A stretch of 64,000 bases of DNA from positions 434,001 through 498,000 of the forward strand of contig JACJYG010000006.1 in NCBI GenBank assembly GCA_020636215.1, written 5' to 3'. Origin of the DNA: Lewinellaceae bacterium (lineage in GTDB: Bacteria; Bacteroidota; Bacteroidia; Chitinophagales; Saprospiraceae). The position numbers and the translations under genes are program-made. Under the pieces are notes generated by a model, which was not told the origin of the DNA, made no database searches, and saw only the letters and a program-made list of their open reading frames with translations. This document shows, piece by piece, positions 25,681-35,445 of the stretch (position 1 is its first letter; each line of letters begins with the position of its first letter).

Positions 25681-28284
25681 ATGCACATGAGCGAAAAAAA
25701 AGGCAGCCCGGCCCATTTGTCTGACTTGTTCCTGGAGGAAGCGGCAGAATTGCTGGGCATTTCCAATAAGCCGGAAGCAGTAGACAAGCTGCCTGTGGAA
25801 CCGCCTCCTACTCCTGCTCCCAAGGTGCTAACCATGCCTCTAAAAGAAGAGGCCGCCCCGGAAGAGGCGTTTAAGGCCTACTGGAGAATGTTGCGCGCCT
25901 TTTTCAGAAGCGGGAAAAACATCCAGGACCCCGAATGGGCTGCCTTTCCAGCCTTGCTGACACCTTATCGGAACCGCCAATATCTCAACCAGCAATTCCC
26001 GGCCTGGATGGCCGATGCGGATACTTTCGAAAAAGAAAAGGTGAACAGGGCTTTCATCCCTTTGCATGAACTGCTTGCTCAGGCGGTAGAGGCTTTTGCG
26101 CCTAATGAGGGCGAAGCGCGCATCCTGAAAGACAACCTGCTGCGCCTCCAGTTGATTATCATTGGGAAATTACATCTGGTTGATGATACCTTCAAGGCTT
26201 ATCCGGTGTTGGAAGAATCGCTGAAAGACCTGGTGGCCAAGCTGGCTATTGGGGGAGGAGAAGGCGAAGCTTTTGAGCAGGATATCGCTCAGTTGAAAAA
26301 GCAACTGCCCAAAACAGGGGTGTTGATCCCATTCTCCACCCATGCGCCGCTTCATCTTCTGGCCTGTTACCTGAACAGTCATCTTTCCCGGGAGCGGAGC
26401 AGCTTGCGGGCAGAGATACATAGCTTGCTTATCCGCCTGAAAGACCTTCTTACCGTAGAGCAGGAGAAACGCCCCGGCGCTCAATCGGCGGAGCACCTGC
26501 AATCCGGGCTGGGCTTTGCTTCGGAATTCCTCAACTTCGATGAGCTCTCAGCTGTACTCCCTGCCGGCGGCGCTGAAGTAATGCCGGAAGAACGCCTGCA
26601 GCGCATTGAACAGATTGTGGCTACTCTGGAACAAGCCGATCACATCCTTTTCAATACGGATGCAATATTGCTTTTAGGCCATCGGTTGGGAAGCCAGCTT
26701 AGCCTGAACTGGCAGAAGGCTTTCCCCCATTCCGTAATCGAAATGGCAGCGGAGGGGCAGTCCTGCACCACCGCTATGGCTGTTTTTGATCAGCGGATGG
26801 AAGCTGCCGCGCGCTTGTTTGGCGCTTTCCGCATGGGTAAACTGGAAGCCGATAATCATTATCTGCCGGAAGCCCATTCAGAGTTTTTTGCCCATTTCGA
26901 CTGGCGGCAGTTTACCAACGAAGAAATGGCGGCTTGCCCGCCCGTCCTGCTGCTGGCCGATGCCCGCATCCTGATGAAAGCGGAGTTGGATGATTATTCC
27001 AGAATGCTGTCTTCCGGCAGGCCGATCAAGGCCCTGCTCTTTCAGGAGGAAGAAGCTGGTACGGCAACTCCTGATGATACCTCTGCGCTGGCTTTTCGGC
27101 CGGAACCGGGCGCTTTGTCCATTGCCCATCGGAATGTTTATTTCTTCCAGGGGAGCGCCATTCATCTCGACTACTTCTTCCATGGCGTTCGGGAAGCGTT
27201 TTCGTCATTTTCGCCGGCCATCCTGCACTTATTGGTGGCCGATGTAGAAAAGTCGGGCTTCTTGTGGATGAGCGCAGCGGTGGAAGGGCGGGAATTTCCC
27301 GGATTCACATACGACAGCCGCCTGGGGCCCCGTTGGGGCAGCCGGTTTGATATTCAAAATAACCCCCAGCCGGATCAGGACTGGCCTGAACACGATTTGC
27401 CGATCCTGGATGAGGCCGGGAAAGAAGCCTCGCTCCGGCTTTCTTTTACCTACGCTGATTTTGCCGCTCAGCATCCCGGTTTTGCCGGGCAGTTCCATCT
27501 GGTGCCTCCTCAATTCTGGAGTGAAGACCTGGCGCCGCTGGCTGATTTTCTGACTTTGCCGCCCGAAGAGAGTTATGCGAAGGTCCCATATATTTGGGTA
27601 GCGGATAGCCAATCCATCCTTCAGAAAGCTGCAGTCGCCTGGCCGGTGGTGCTCACCTGCCGGGAGCGACTCGATTTCTGGCACTACCTGCAGGAAAATG
27701 CCGGGATACATAGTTTTCACGCAGATGTTGCGACTGAAAAGGCGCGCCAGGAGGCGGAAGCCAGGGCTGAAGCACAAATTGCTACCCTGAATGCGGCTCA
27801 CCAACAGGAAGTTGAAAGAGTGAAAGAAGAAGCGGCCCGCCAGGCCATGGAACAACTCGCCGACGTATTGCTTGGCCTGGAGCCATTGGCCGGCCTCGAT
27901 GCCATTGCTTCTCCCCCGGCTCCGGCCCGGCCCGCAGCGAAAAGCCCGGAAGTAGTTGTTGACAAACCAGCTCCGGCCGCCGAGGCCGAAACGCCATCGC
28001 CGGAACCGCAGGAGGCGGAAGAAGAAAGCCTGCCGTTAGGCGAGGCCTGGATAGAAACGCCTCTGTGTACTTCCTGCAACGAATGCACCGAAACGAATAA
28101 CCGTATTTTTAAATACAATGCAGAGAAACAGGCTTATGTGGCGGACCCCAAGGGTGGCCCCTTCGCCGACATCGTGCGGGCTGCTGAAAACTGCCCTGCA
28201 CGAATTATTCATCCAGGGGCCCCAGCGGACCCCAAGGAGCCCGGCCTGGAGGAATTGATCAAACGGGCTGCGCCATTTAATTAA
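25681..28284 (+). CDS. Pseudo-PFOR-like protein: degenerate TPP domain, coiled coil, C-terminal ferredoxin
   Basis: 867 residues, no signal peptide. Residues 1-60 are Pro/Glu-rich. Residues about 290-640 align by eye with the TPP domain (domain VI) of pyruvate:ferredoxin oxidoreductase and with the C-terminal third of the protein at 29191 (shared blocks LLLADARI, RNVYFFQGS, AILHLLVAD, LSFTYADF). The cofactor motif GDG is replaced by ADA (426-428), so catalysis is not expected. A coiled coil (about 690-745) and a Pro/Ala linker lead to a ferredoxin-like domain with C796, C799, C802 and C838 (CTSCNEC and NCPARIIHPG), room for one 4Fe-4S cluster. Inferred role: electron-transfer scaffold taking electrons from KorAB. 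The start could also be ATG 25687. Confidence 0.75.
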   Translation: MHMSEKKGSPAHLSDLFLEEAAELLGISNKPEAVDKLPVEPPPTPAPKVLTMPLKEEAAPEEAFKAYWRMLRAFFRSGKNIQDPEWAAFPALLTPYRNRQYLNQQFPAWMADADTFEKEKVNRAFIPLHELLAQAVEAFAPNEGEARILKDNLLRLQLIIIGKLHLVDDTFKAYPVLEESLKDLVAKLAIGGGEGEAFEQDIAQLKKQLPKTGVLIPFSTHAPLHLLACYLNSHLSRERSSLRAEIHSLLIRLKDLLTVEQEKRPGAQSAEHLQSGLGFASEFLNFDELSAVLPAGGAEVMPEERLQRIEQIVATLEQADHILFNTDAILLLGHRLGSQLSLNWQKAFPHSVIEMAAEGQSCTTAMAVFDQRMEAAARLFGAFRMGKLEADNHYLPEAHSEFFAHFDWRQFTNEEMAACPPVLLLADARILMKAELDDYSRMLSSGRPIKALLFQEEEAGTATPDDTSALAFRPEPGALSIAHRNVYFFQGSAIHLDYFFHGVREAFSSFSPAILHLLVADVEKSGFLWMSAAVEGREFPGFTYDSRLGPRWGSRFDIQNNPQPDQDWPEHDLPILDEAGKEASLRLSFTYADFAAQHPGFAGQFHLVPPQFWSEDLAPLADFLTLPPEESYAKVPYIWVADSQSILQKAAVAWPVVLTCRERLDFWHYLQENAGIHSFHADVATEKARQEAEARAEAQIATLNAAHQQEVERVKEEAARQAMEQLADVLLGLEPLAGLDAIASPPAPARPAAKSPEVVVDKPAPAAEAETPSPEPQEAEEESLPLGEAWIETPLCTSCNECTETNNRIFKYNAEKQAYVADPKGGPFADIVRAAENCPARIIHPGAPADPKEPGLEELIKRAAPFN

Positions 28285-28295
28285 CACAGCGTGCG

Positions 28296-29177
28296 ATGTT
28301 AACCGAAATCGTCATAGGAGTTGGGATATTGGCCGGATTGGGCCTGCTGTTTGCGACGGTCATCGCTATCGCCTATCGCAAGTTTCGGGTTTACGAAGAT
28401 CCTCGTATAGATGAGGTAGAGGAAATGTTGCCTCACGCCAATTGCGGCGCCTGCGGGCTTCCCGGTTGCCGTGCCTTTGCTGAAAAGGTAGTGGGCCAGG
28501 AGATTCAGCCTTCCAAATGTACGGTTAGTTCTGCCGAAGCGATTCAACGGATCGCAGCTTACCTTGGGGTTGAGGCCGGCGCAGAAGAAAAACGCGTTGC
28601 CCGCCTGCTTTGTGCCGGTGGCCGCCGGGAAGCCCACAACCTGGCGGATTATAAAGGTACAATGAGCACCTGCCGGGGTGAGGCGGCTGTTGCCGGTGGC
28701 TCCAAAGCCTGTAGCTGGGGCTGCCTGGGGTTGGGCGATTGTGAGATCGCCTGCGATTTCGATGCTATTTTTATGAATGAAGATGGGCTGCCTGAGGTTA
28801 TCCCCGACTTATGTACTGCCTGCGGAGATTGTGTGAAGGCTTGTCCAAAAGGCCTGTTCGAGCTCATGCCTTTGAGCCAGAAGCTAATTGTTCAGTGCAA
28901 GTCATTGCTCGAAGGAGAGGAGGCGGAGTCGAGATGTTCGGTGGCCTGTACTGCCTGTGGCCGTTGCGTGGCGGATGCCCCTGACGGCCTGATCGCGATA
29001 CGGAATAATCTCGCTGTCATCAATTACGAACTGAATCATCTGGCATCCGTTGACGCCACGTTCCGATGCCCCACCAGGGCAATCGTGTGGGTGGAATCGG
29101 AACAATTTGTCAAACCTGCAGCGCCTGCTTTACCGTTGGGCCGGGTTGAGCGTTACGGAGAGGAATACTATCAATGA
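28296..29177 (+). CDS. rnfB: Rnf electron transport complex subunit B, with lost cluster cysteines
   Basis: 293 residues: one N-terminal membrane helix (about 5-27), then the RnfB-specific cluster NCGACGLPGC (C50, C53, C58, plus C75), and an intact ferredoxin motif CTACGDCVKACP (C173-C183). Other clusters are damaged compared with Bacteroides RnfB as I remember it: CLGLGDC has Leu for Cys, CTACGRCVADAP lacks the fourth Cys (Ala228), and the last motif keeps only RCPTRAIV. RnfB is the ferredoxin-accepting subunit, so cluster loss next to added Fe-S proteins suggests a changed electron path. It starts 11 bp after the previous stop. Confidence 0.9.
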   Translation: MLTEIVIGVGILAGLGLLFATVIAIAYRKFRVYEDPRIDEVEEMLPHANCGACGLPGCRAFAEKVVGQEIQPSKCTVSSAEAIQRIAAYLGVEAGAEEKRVARLLCAGGRREAHNLADYKGTMSTCRGEAAVAGGSKACSWGCLGLGDCEIACDFDAIFMNEDGLPEVIPDLCTACGDCVKACPKGLFELMPLSQKLIVQCKSLLEGEEAESRCSVACTACGRCVADAPDGLIAIRNNLAVINYELNHLASVDATFRCPTRAIVWVESEQFVKPAAPALPLGRVERYGEEYYQ

Positions 29178-29190
29178 AATAGAAACAGTA

Positions 29191-32100
29191 ATGAAGGAAG
29201 GCTATAAGGAATGGTTCGGTAAAACGATCGAGCTGACCGGCGAAGCGGCCATCCGTTGGCTGGAAGGTGCGGTCAGCGAAGGGTACTCCGCCCCGGCGGA
29301 TTATCTGCCGGGGGGCGGCCCTAACTTGTTTGGGCGAACCCCCAAATATGCGGTTGCCTCCAAGCTGGACTTTGTAGCCGGGCTTGGCGCCACCGGTCTG
29401 CGCGCCGCGGCTTTCCTGCCAGCTGATGCGCTGGCCAGCCAGGCTGGCCAATTGTCCACTTTGTCCCGGCAGCATAGTAGCCTGGTGGTGCATATGACAA
29501 CCCAAGCCTGGAATGCTTCTGCTTTTGATCAAACTGCAGGGCACAGCTCTTTTGCCGCATTGGCCGGCACTGGTGCTTTTCAGTTGCTGGCAACCAATGC
29601 CCAGGAAGCCCTCGATTTTGCGATCATTTCTCACAAAATAGCCGAGTTGGCGCTTATCCCTGGGGTCAATGCGATGGATATCTGGCCTACAGCAGTAGAA
29701 CCGCAGGCCATAGATTGCCCAACGAAAGAGATGCTGATCCAGTTTCTGGGGAGCTCCGATGACCAAATTGCCTGCCCGACGCCGGCCCAGGAGATGCTTT
29801 TCGGCAAGAAACGCCGCCGAGTGCCCAACTGGTTTAACCTGGATTTTCCGGCGCTGAATGGCGCCCGCAAGGATGAACCAGCCATTAGCCTGGAATCTGC
29901 TGCCCAACAAAGATATTTTTATCACCATCTGCCGGCCATTGTTGCCCAGGTGATGGGAGAATATAGCCGCCTCGCCGGCCGGGATTATGCTCCGGTGATG
30001 GCCTACCGGGCTGAAGATGCCGATTACCTTGTACTTACCATGGGGGCGGCTTTCGCTTCGGCCAAAGCCGCGGTTGATTACCTCCGCAGCCAGGAAAAAG
30101 CCCGGGTTGGCTGCCTGAATCTGAGCCTCTTCCGCCCTTTCCCAGCGGAAATGCTGGCCGGCTTGCTGGACGGAAAACAGGGGGTAGCTGTTTTGGAAAC
30201 ACTGGGTGGAGCCGATGATGCTATCAACGGGCCGGTTTTCATTAGCTTAAAAGCTGCTACCGCCGGCCTGGGAAAACGACAACCGGAAAGTTTCTCCGGC
30301 CGTTACGCATCGCCACTTAGCCGCGAAGGGGCTATAGCCGTTTTCCGGAATATGCTGAAAGGTGGACAGCGGAAAAAGAATTTCTTCCTGGACATCGATT
30401 TCACCCGGCCAACATCGGCTTCCCCACAGCAGCAATTATTATTGCAGGCGATTGAACGGAATTACCCCAACATTGGGGAAATGACTTTGCATAGTAGCAC
30501 CGCGCCGGATGCAAAGGTGGAGAAAGGCCATGCTGCTACCTTGCCAGCCTCGGTTATGCCTCGTGCGGTAAGGCGTTACCAGGACCATGGCGCCCCCTAT
30601 ACCCGGCTTTCCCGCTTTTTTCATGATACCGCAAGCTTTTATCAGTCTGAAAAACAGGAAGAATTGGTGGCAAGCCCTTTTGAGGCGCTTGCGCAAAGCC
30701 CTGCTGCGTCCGCTCTTTTTATGGAAATGGATGCCCGGCGGGTGGAGTTGCCTGTTTTTCTGCCTCAACGTTGCACGGGCTGTGGGCAATGTACGGTGGC
30801 TTGTCCTCATGCCGCAATACCGCCACTGGCCATTGGGGTGGAATCCCTGGTGAAAGGCGCGATGGCCATTGCCGCATCCCGGGGAACGCCTGTGGCGCAG
30901 ATCACCCCTCTGGTGAAAAACCTGTCCCGCCTGGCTGGCCCGGCCGTGAAATCAGCGGCGCAAAATGCTGCCCGGGTAGCGGAAATGCTGCCTACAGCCT
31001 TTGATCGCTTGCTGGAACAAATGAAGATCACTGGTGACAAAGCAGCAACGGTACGGCAGGAGTGGGCGATACTGCTCGACATTATTGGCGAATGGCCGGT
31101 GGCCGTTACGGAAACATTCTTTTTGGAGGCAGAGGCCAGGGAAAAAGGCTCCGGCGAATTTTTTACTTTGGCGATCAACCCCTATGCCTGCACGGGCTGT
31201 GGCATCTGTGCAGAAGCCTGTCCCGAGGGCGCTCTGGAAATGAAGCCGCAGGAATTGCCATTAGTACAAAGCTTACAGGCTACTTATGGCCTGTGGGAGC
31301 AATTGCCCGACACTTCCTCAGAAACCATCTCCCGGCTGGTACATGACCCGGCTTACGATTCCTTTGCAGCTATTCTTCTGAGCCGAAATTATTACCAATC
31401 GATGGCCGGCGGTAGCTTGACGGAGTCGGGCGCACCGGCCAAGGGCATGCTGCATCTGGTGGCGGCCCTCACCGAGTCAATCGTTCAACCCCGCATCGTA
31501 AAACTTGCCCGGGAGGCAGGGGAACTGATAGAGGCTTTACAAGAAAATATTCACGCCAAACTGAGTAATGCCCTGCCACGGGAAGATTTGCTTGCGCTTG
31601 AAAAAGCAGTGGGCGAATCAGCAGGCAGTAGCCTGCCCCTGGATGAACTCGTCGGTAAACTGGGCGAAAAGGAGCACCTCAAGCTGGTGGATACCGCGGT
31701 ATTACATCGAAAGATCGCCCTGGCTAACGACCTGAAGGCCTTGCGTTGGTCAATGCTGGAGGGCCCCACGGGCGCCGGCCGCGCCCGCTTTGGATTGATT
31801 CTTCAGGCCGGGCTTTGGCCCTGGGCGGAACAGTACCCCTACAACAGCTTTCTCGCTCCCGTTCTTTTAGACGGGGAGGGGGCTTCCGCCGGGCTGGCGT
31901 CTGGCCTCTTTCAAGGGCATTTGCGCCATGCGCTGGACAATATCAAATTGTTGCGCCGGGCGCGCCTGGAAGCCAAAGACAAATACCGGCCCGAAGCCGA
32001 TGGCCCGGAAATTGCGGCCCTTGGCTGGGAAGCCCTCGATGAGGCTGAACGGGGATTGGTGCCGCCACTGCTGCTGGTAGGAAATCAAAGCCTGCTGGAG

Positions 32101-33000
32101 GGGCCGCAACGAGAAGCTTTGGATGCCTTGCTGGCCTCCCCCTGGCCCATCAAGATATTTTGCCTGGATGAGGCGGCTCCGGCCGAAGAAGATACGCCTC
32201 GACAACTGGCCCGGGGCAATGCCGCCTTATTTGCCGCTGCCGCCTTGCGCAATGCCTATGTGTGGCAGGGAAGCCTGGGCGCTTCCCGGGAATTGTTCGA
32301 CGGCCTGCGGCAGGGAATCAGCCGGCCCCGGCCGGCGATCTACCATTTGCTGGCCGTCAATCTGGACGTGCATGAAGGCTACGAGCAGCAATGGCCCCGA
32401 CTGGCCAGCCTGGCGCTGGATACCCGGGCTTTCCCACTTTTCGCTTTCGACCCGGAAACCGAAGACGGCTTCCTTTCTTTGGCCACCAGCCTGTCGGGTA
32501 ACCCCGGGCCGGATGCTGATTGGGGAGAAAACAAAGCACAGCAATATCAGCTGACCTATGCCGACTGGCTGTATACGCTGCGCGCCTGGCAAAGCCATTT
32601 CAGGCCACTTTCAACCGAAGAAGCCGCAGCATTGCCGGTTGGGGATTACCTCAACCTTAGCCCCGATGCCCGAAAAGATAAGATTCCAGTGATACAGACA
32701 GCTGGCGAAAAAGGGCAAGCAAAACAACTTGCTGTTTCCCAACAAGTGGTGGCGGCTACCGATGCAGCAAGGCATCAATGGCGAATGTTACGGGAAATGG
32801 CCGGTACCCTTACCCCGTTCCCTGGGAAACTTAGAAAACAAGTGGAACAAGAGTTGACAGAAAAATACGAACGGGAACTGGCACAGCTCCGTTCCGACTA
32901 CGAAGAGAAACTCCAGAACCAGGAACAGGAACTAATGCAACAGGTGCGTATTAAGCTGCGGGATAAACTCGTGGCCCTTAGCCAAACGCCACGTAGCTAG
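29191..33000 (+). CDS. Pseudo-pyruvate:ferredoxin oxidoreductase, Fe-S clusters kept, TPP site lost
   Basis: 1269 residues from ATG 29191, 13 bp after rnfB (an in-frame opening at 29050 would overlap rnfB). Order: PFOR domain I-like (1-240, LLATNAQEALDFAIISHKIA), domain II (about 275-360, DYLVLTMGAAFASAKAAVDY, LNLSLFRPFPAEML), a shortened domain III, two 4Fe-4S motifs CTGCGQCTVACP (C528-C538) and CTGCGICAEACP (C667-C677) split by an insertion of about 125 residues, then domain VI (about 840-1100). The TPP motif GDG reads GNQ (964-966), and the downstream NTGGQ-type loop is absent. It ends in a coiled coil. Standard PFOR is near 1170-1200 residues. The clusters should still carry electrons, so I infer a wiring protein between KorAB and RnfB/RnfC. 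Confidence 0.8.
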   Translation: MKEGYKEWFGKTIELTGEAAIRWLEGAVSEGYSAPADYLPGGGPNLFGRTPKYAVASKLDFVAGLGATGLRAAAFLPADALASQAGQLSTLSRQHSSLVVHMTTQAWNASAFDQTAGHSSFAALAGTGAFQLLATNAQEALDFAIISHKIAELALIPGVNAMDIWPTAVEPQAIDCPTKEMLIQFLGSSDDQIACPTPAQEMLFGKKRRRVPNWFNLDFPALNGARKDEPAISLESAAQQRYFYHHLPAIVAQVMGEYSRLAGRDYAPVMAYRAEDADYLVLTMGAAFASAKAAVDYLRSQEKARVGCLNLSLFRPFPAEMLAGLLDGKQGVAVLETLGGADDAINGPVFISLKAATAGLGKRQPESFSGRYASPLSREGAIAVFRNMLKGGQRKKNFFLDIDFTRPTSASPQQQLLLQAIERNYPNIGEMTLHSSTAPDAKVEKGHAATLPASVMPRAVRRYQDHGAPYTRLSRFFHDTASFYQSEKQEELVASPFEALAQSPAASALFMEMDARRVELPVFLPQRCTGCGQCTVACPHAAIPPLAIGVESLVKGAMAIAASRGTPVAQITPLVKNLSRLAGPAVKSAAQNAARVAEMLPTAFDRLLEQMKITGDKAATVRQEWAILLDIIGEWPVAVTETFFLEAEAREKGSGEFFTLAINPYACTGCGICAEACPEGALEMKPQELPLVQSLQATYGLWEQLPDTSSETISRLVHDPAYDSFAAILLSRNYYQSMAGGSLTESGAPAKGMLHLVAALTESIVQPRIVKLAREAGELIEALQENIHAKLSNALPREDLLALEKAVGESAGSSLPLDELVGKLGEKEHLKLVDTAVLHRKIALANDLKALRWSMLEGPTGAGRARFGLILQAGLWPWAEQYPYNSFLAPVLLDGEGASAGLASGLFQGHLRHALDNIKLLRRARLEAKDKYRPEADGPEIAALGWEALDEAERGLVPPLLLVGNQSLLEGPQREALDALLASPWPIKIFCLDEAAPAEEDTPRQLARGNAALFAAAALRNAYVWQGSLGASRELFDGLRQGISRPRPAIYHLLAVNLDVHEGYEQQWPRLASLALDTRAFPLFAFDPETEDGFLSLATSLSGNPGPDADWGENKAQQYQLTYADWLYTLRAWQSHFRPLSTEEAAALPVGDYLNLSPDARKDKIPVIQTAGEKGQAKQLAVSQQVVAATDAARHQWRMLREMAGTLTPFPGKLRKQVEQELTEKYERELAQLRSDYEEKLQNQEQELMQQVRIKLRDKLVALSQTPRS

Positions 33001-33062
33001 CCCTGAGCCAGGATATCGGGCCAAAAATATTCTTAAATAAAAAATAGTAATAATTGCGACAT

Positions 33063-34412
33063 ATGTCAGGCACCACGCTCACCGGGCCACTGCTGACCTT
33101 CCGACACGGCGTTCATCCGGAAGAATACAAGGAGCTATCTTGCCATCGGCCGATAGAGCGGATGCCGTTTGTCGAGGAGTACACCCTGCCGTTGTCCCAA
33201 CATATTGGCGCTCCGGCTAAAGCCGTAGTGCGGGAAGGGCAGTATGTGCGGCGGGGAGAGCTCATTGCCGAGCCAGTGGGTTTCGTTTCAGTGGGCCTGC
33301 ACGCTCCGGTGGACGGTACAGTAACCGCCATTGGCTTGTTCGACCACCCTAACGGGCAGATGTTGCCGGCTATCCGGATAAAGACGGACCCTTTTTCCAA
33401 CCAGCGTTTCATACCGCAGCCCCCCATACCGCCGGAGCAAATACCGGTGGCCGATTTCATTAGCGCGGTACAGCGAGCCGGTATTGTCGGCCTGGGAGGA
33501 GCGGCATTCCCTTCGCACGTCAAGTTCTCGATCCCGGAAGGCAGGCAATGCCGGTACCTGATGATGAACGGCTGCGAGTGCGAACCCTTCCTCACCTGCG
33601 ACCACAGGGTAATGGTGGAATTCGCTGATGAACTAATCGATGGGACCGGTATTCTGCAACATTTTATAGGGGCGGAAAAGATCTACATCGCGATAGAAGC
33701 CAATAAACCGGATGCGGTTGCTATTCTGAGAGAAAAGGCCGCCCACAGCCCAATGCCGATCGAGGTAGTTCCGCTTCAGGTCAAATATCCGCAGGGCGCT
33801 GAAAAGATGATGATCACCGCCATTTTGGGGGAAGAAGTTCCGAGTGGCAAACTACCATTGGATGTTGGAGTCCTGGTGTCCAATGTAGGAACCATTGTGG
33901 CCTTATCGCAGTATTTCCGGCAGGGCATGCCGCTGATAGAGCGAGTACTCACCGTCACCGGCCCTGCGGTTCGGCGGCCAACTAATGTGCTGGTTCCTCT
34001 GGGGACCCCCATGCGGGCGGTAGTCGATTTTTGCGGGGGAATTACGGAAGACGCCGTCCGAATCCTGCTAGGCGGGCCCATGATGGGTATGGTTCAGAAG
34101 AGCCTGGATGTACCGGTAGTGAAAGGCATTTCCGGTATTCTCGCCCTGACCGATGAGGAAGTTCAGGATATTACGACCTACAACTGCATTCGCTGCGGGC
34201 GTTGCCTTGAGGCCTGCCCGCTATTCCTCAACCCTGCACGAATGGGCCTGCTTGCTCGTAAAGGCTTATGGGAGGAAATGGAGGAACTCAATGTCCTGGA
34301 TTGTTTCGAATGCGCCGCCTGTTCCTACGTTTGCCCTTCGGGCATTCCGCTGGTGCAGAGTTTCCGCGTCGGCAAGGCCATGATCAGAGAGAAAAAAGCC
34401 AGAGAGAAGTAA
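33063..34412 (+). CDS. rnfC: Rnf electron transport complex subunit C
   Basis: 449 residues from ATG 33063 (MSGTTLTGPLLTFRHGVHPE). It has the NADH/FMN-binding Rossmann-like domain with GLGGAAFPSHVKFS and NGCECEPFLTCDHRVM, a SLBB-like segment, and two intact ferredoxin motifs CIRCGRCLEACP and CFECAACSYVCPSGIPLV near the C-terminus. RnfC is the peripheral NAD(H) site of the ion-pumping ferredoxin:NAD+ oxidoreductase. The length matches the short Bacteroidota/Clostridium type without the long C-terminal repeats of Proteobacteria. Confidence 0.95.
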   Translation: MSGTTLTGPLLTFRHGVHPEEYKELSCHRPIERMPFVEEYTLPLSQHIGAPAKAVVREGQYVRRGELIAEPVGFVSVGLHAPVDGTVTAIGLFDHPNGQMLPAIRIKTDPFSNQRFIPQPPIPPEQIPVADFISAVQRAGIVGLGGAAFPSHVKFSIPEGRQCRYLMMNGCECEPFLTCDHRVMVEFADELIDGTGILQHFIGAEKIYIAIEANKPDAVAILREKAAHSPMPIEVVPLQVKYPQGAEKMMITAILGEEVPSGKLPLDVGVLVSNVGTIVALSQYFRQGMPLIERVLTVTGPAVRRPTNVLVPLGTPMRAVVDFCGGITEDAVRILLGGPMMGMVQKSLDVPVVKGISGILALTDEEVQDITTYNCIRCGRCLEACPLFLNPARMGLLARKGLWEEMEELNVLDCFECAACSYVCPSGIPLVQSFRVGKAMIREKKAREK

Positions 34413-34443
34413 GGATAACTAATTTTTTGATCACTAATAAGCT

Positions 34444-35445
34444 ATGGTGGACCCGTCCAAATTGTCCATATCGACATCGCCTTATTTGCACGATAAGGCC
34501 AGCACGCCCCGGATCATGTGGGAGGTGGTGTACACCCTGCTCCCGGTTTTCGTGGTTGCCTTTTACTATTTCGGGCTAAGTGCGTTGCTGGTGAGTATGT
34601 CGGCTATAGGCGGCTGCCTGTTGACGGAATGGGCTATCAGCCGTCCGAAAACCCAGGGAAGTACGCTGGGCGATGGCAGTGCTCTGATCACCGGCTTGCT
34701 GCTGGCGCTGACCTTGCCGCCCGGTTTTCCTTTGTGGATGGCTTTCCTGGGCGGCGTAATAGCCATTGGCATGGGTAAGGCGATCTGGGGTGGACTGGGA
34801 CAGAATACATTCAACCCGGCTCTGGTGGGGCGGGCATTTTTGCAGGCGGCTTTCCCTACTGCCATTACCACCTGGGAATTGCCCAATGGCCATTATTGGA
34901 TGCCGCGGGGTACTAACCTGGCTTTGCCTTTTTTCCAGGGCCATCCGATAGATGCTATCAGCGCCGCTACGCCTTTGTCCCGGATGAAGTTCGACCATGC
35001 ACCTACCGACTTGTTCGATCTCCTGCTGGGCAATACCAGTGGGTCATTGGGGGAAACCTGTGGGCTGTTGCTGGCCCTGGCTGGATTATACCTCGCCTGG
35101 CGCCGCCTAATCAACTGGCGCATACCGGTTTCCATTCTATTGACGGTGGCTTTGTTTAGCGCTGTCTTTTATGCAATGGACCCTCTGCGCTACCCCTCGC
35201 CGCCTTTTATGTTGCTGGCGGGCGGCTTGCTACTGGGCGCCGTTTACATGGCTACTGATCTGGTGACCTCTCCCCTGACCCCGAAAGGGGCATGGATATT
35301 CGGCATCGGCATCGGTTTTTTGGTGGTGCTCATTCGGATATGGGGCGGCTTGCCGGAAGGCGTGATGTACGCCATCCTGCTGATGAATGCGGTGGCCCCC
35401 TTGATCAACCGATTTACTAAAACAAGGGTATACGGGCACTCATGA
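34444..35445 (+). CDS. rnfD: Rnf electron transport complex subunit D
   Basis: 333 residues with about nine to ten membrane helices; the NqrB/RnfD family. AISAATPLSR contains the SxAT site, where T176 would carry covalent FMN. GLGQNTFNPALVGRAF is a family block. The flavin transferase ApbE needed for attachment is not in this window. The gene overlaps rnfG by 4 bp (ATGA). Confidence 0.95.
   Translation: MVDPSKLSISTSPYLHDKASTPRIMWEVVYTLLPVFVVAFYYFGLSALLVSMSAIGGCLLTEWAISRPKTQGSTLGDGSALITGLLLALTLPPGFPLWMAFLGGVIAIGMGKAIWGGLGQNTFNPALVGRAFLQAAFPTAITTWELPNGHYWMPRGTNLALPFFQGHPIDAISAATPLSRMKFDHAPTDLFDLLLGNTSGSLGETCGLLLALAGLYLAWRRLINWRIPVSILLTVALFSAVFYAMDPLRYPSPPFMLLAGGLLLGAVYMATDLVTSPLTPKGAWIFGIGIGFLVVLIRIWGGLPEGVMYAILLMNAVAPLINRFTKTRVYGHS

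Noticed and set aside
29050..29190. Longer start for the 1269-residue protein overlapping rnfB
   Set aside because: The extra 47 residues are rnfB DNA in another frame; ATG 29191 gives a clean 13-bp gap.
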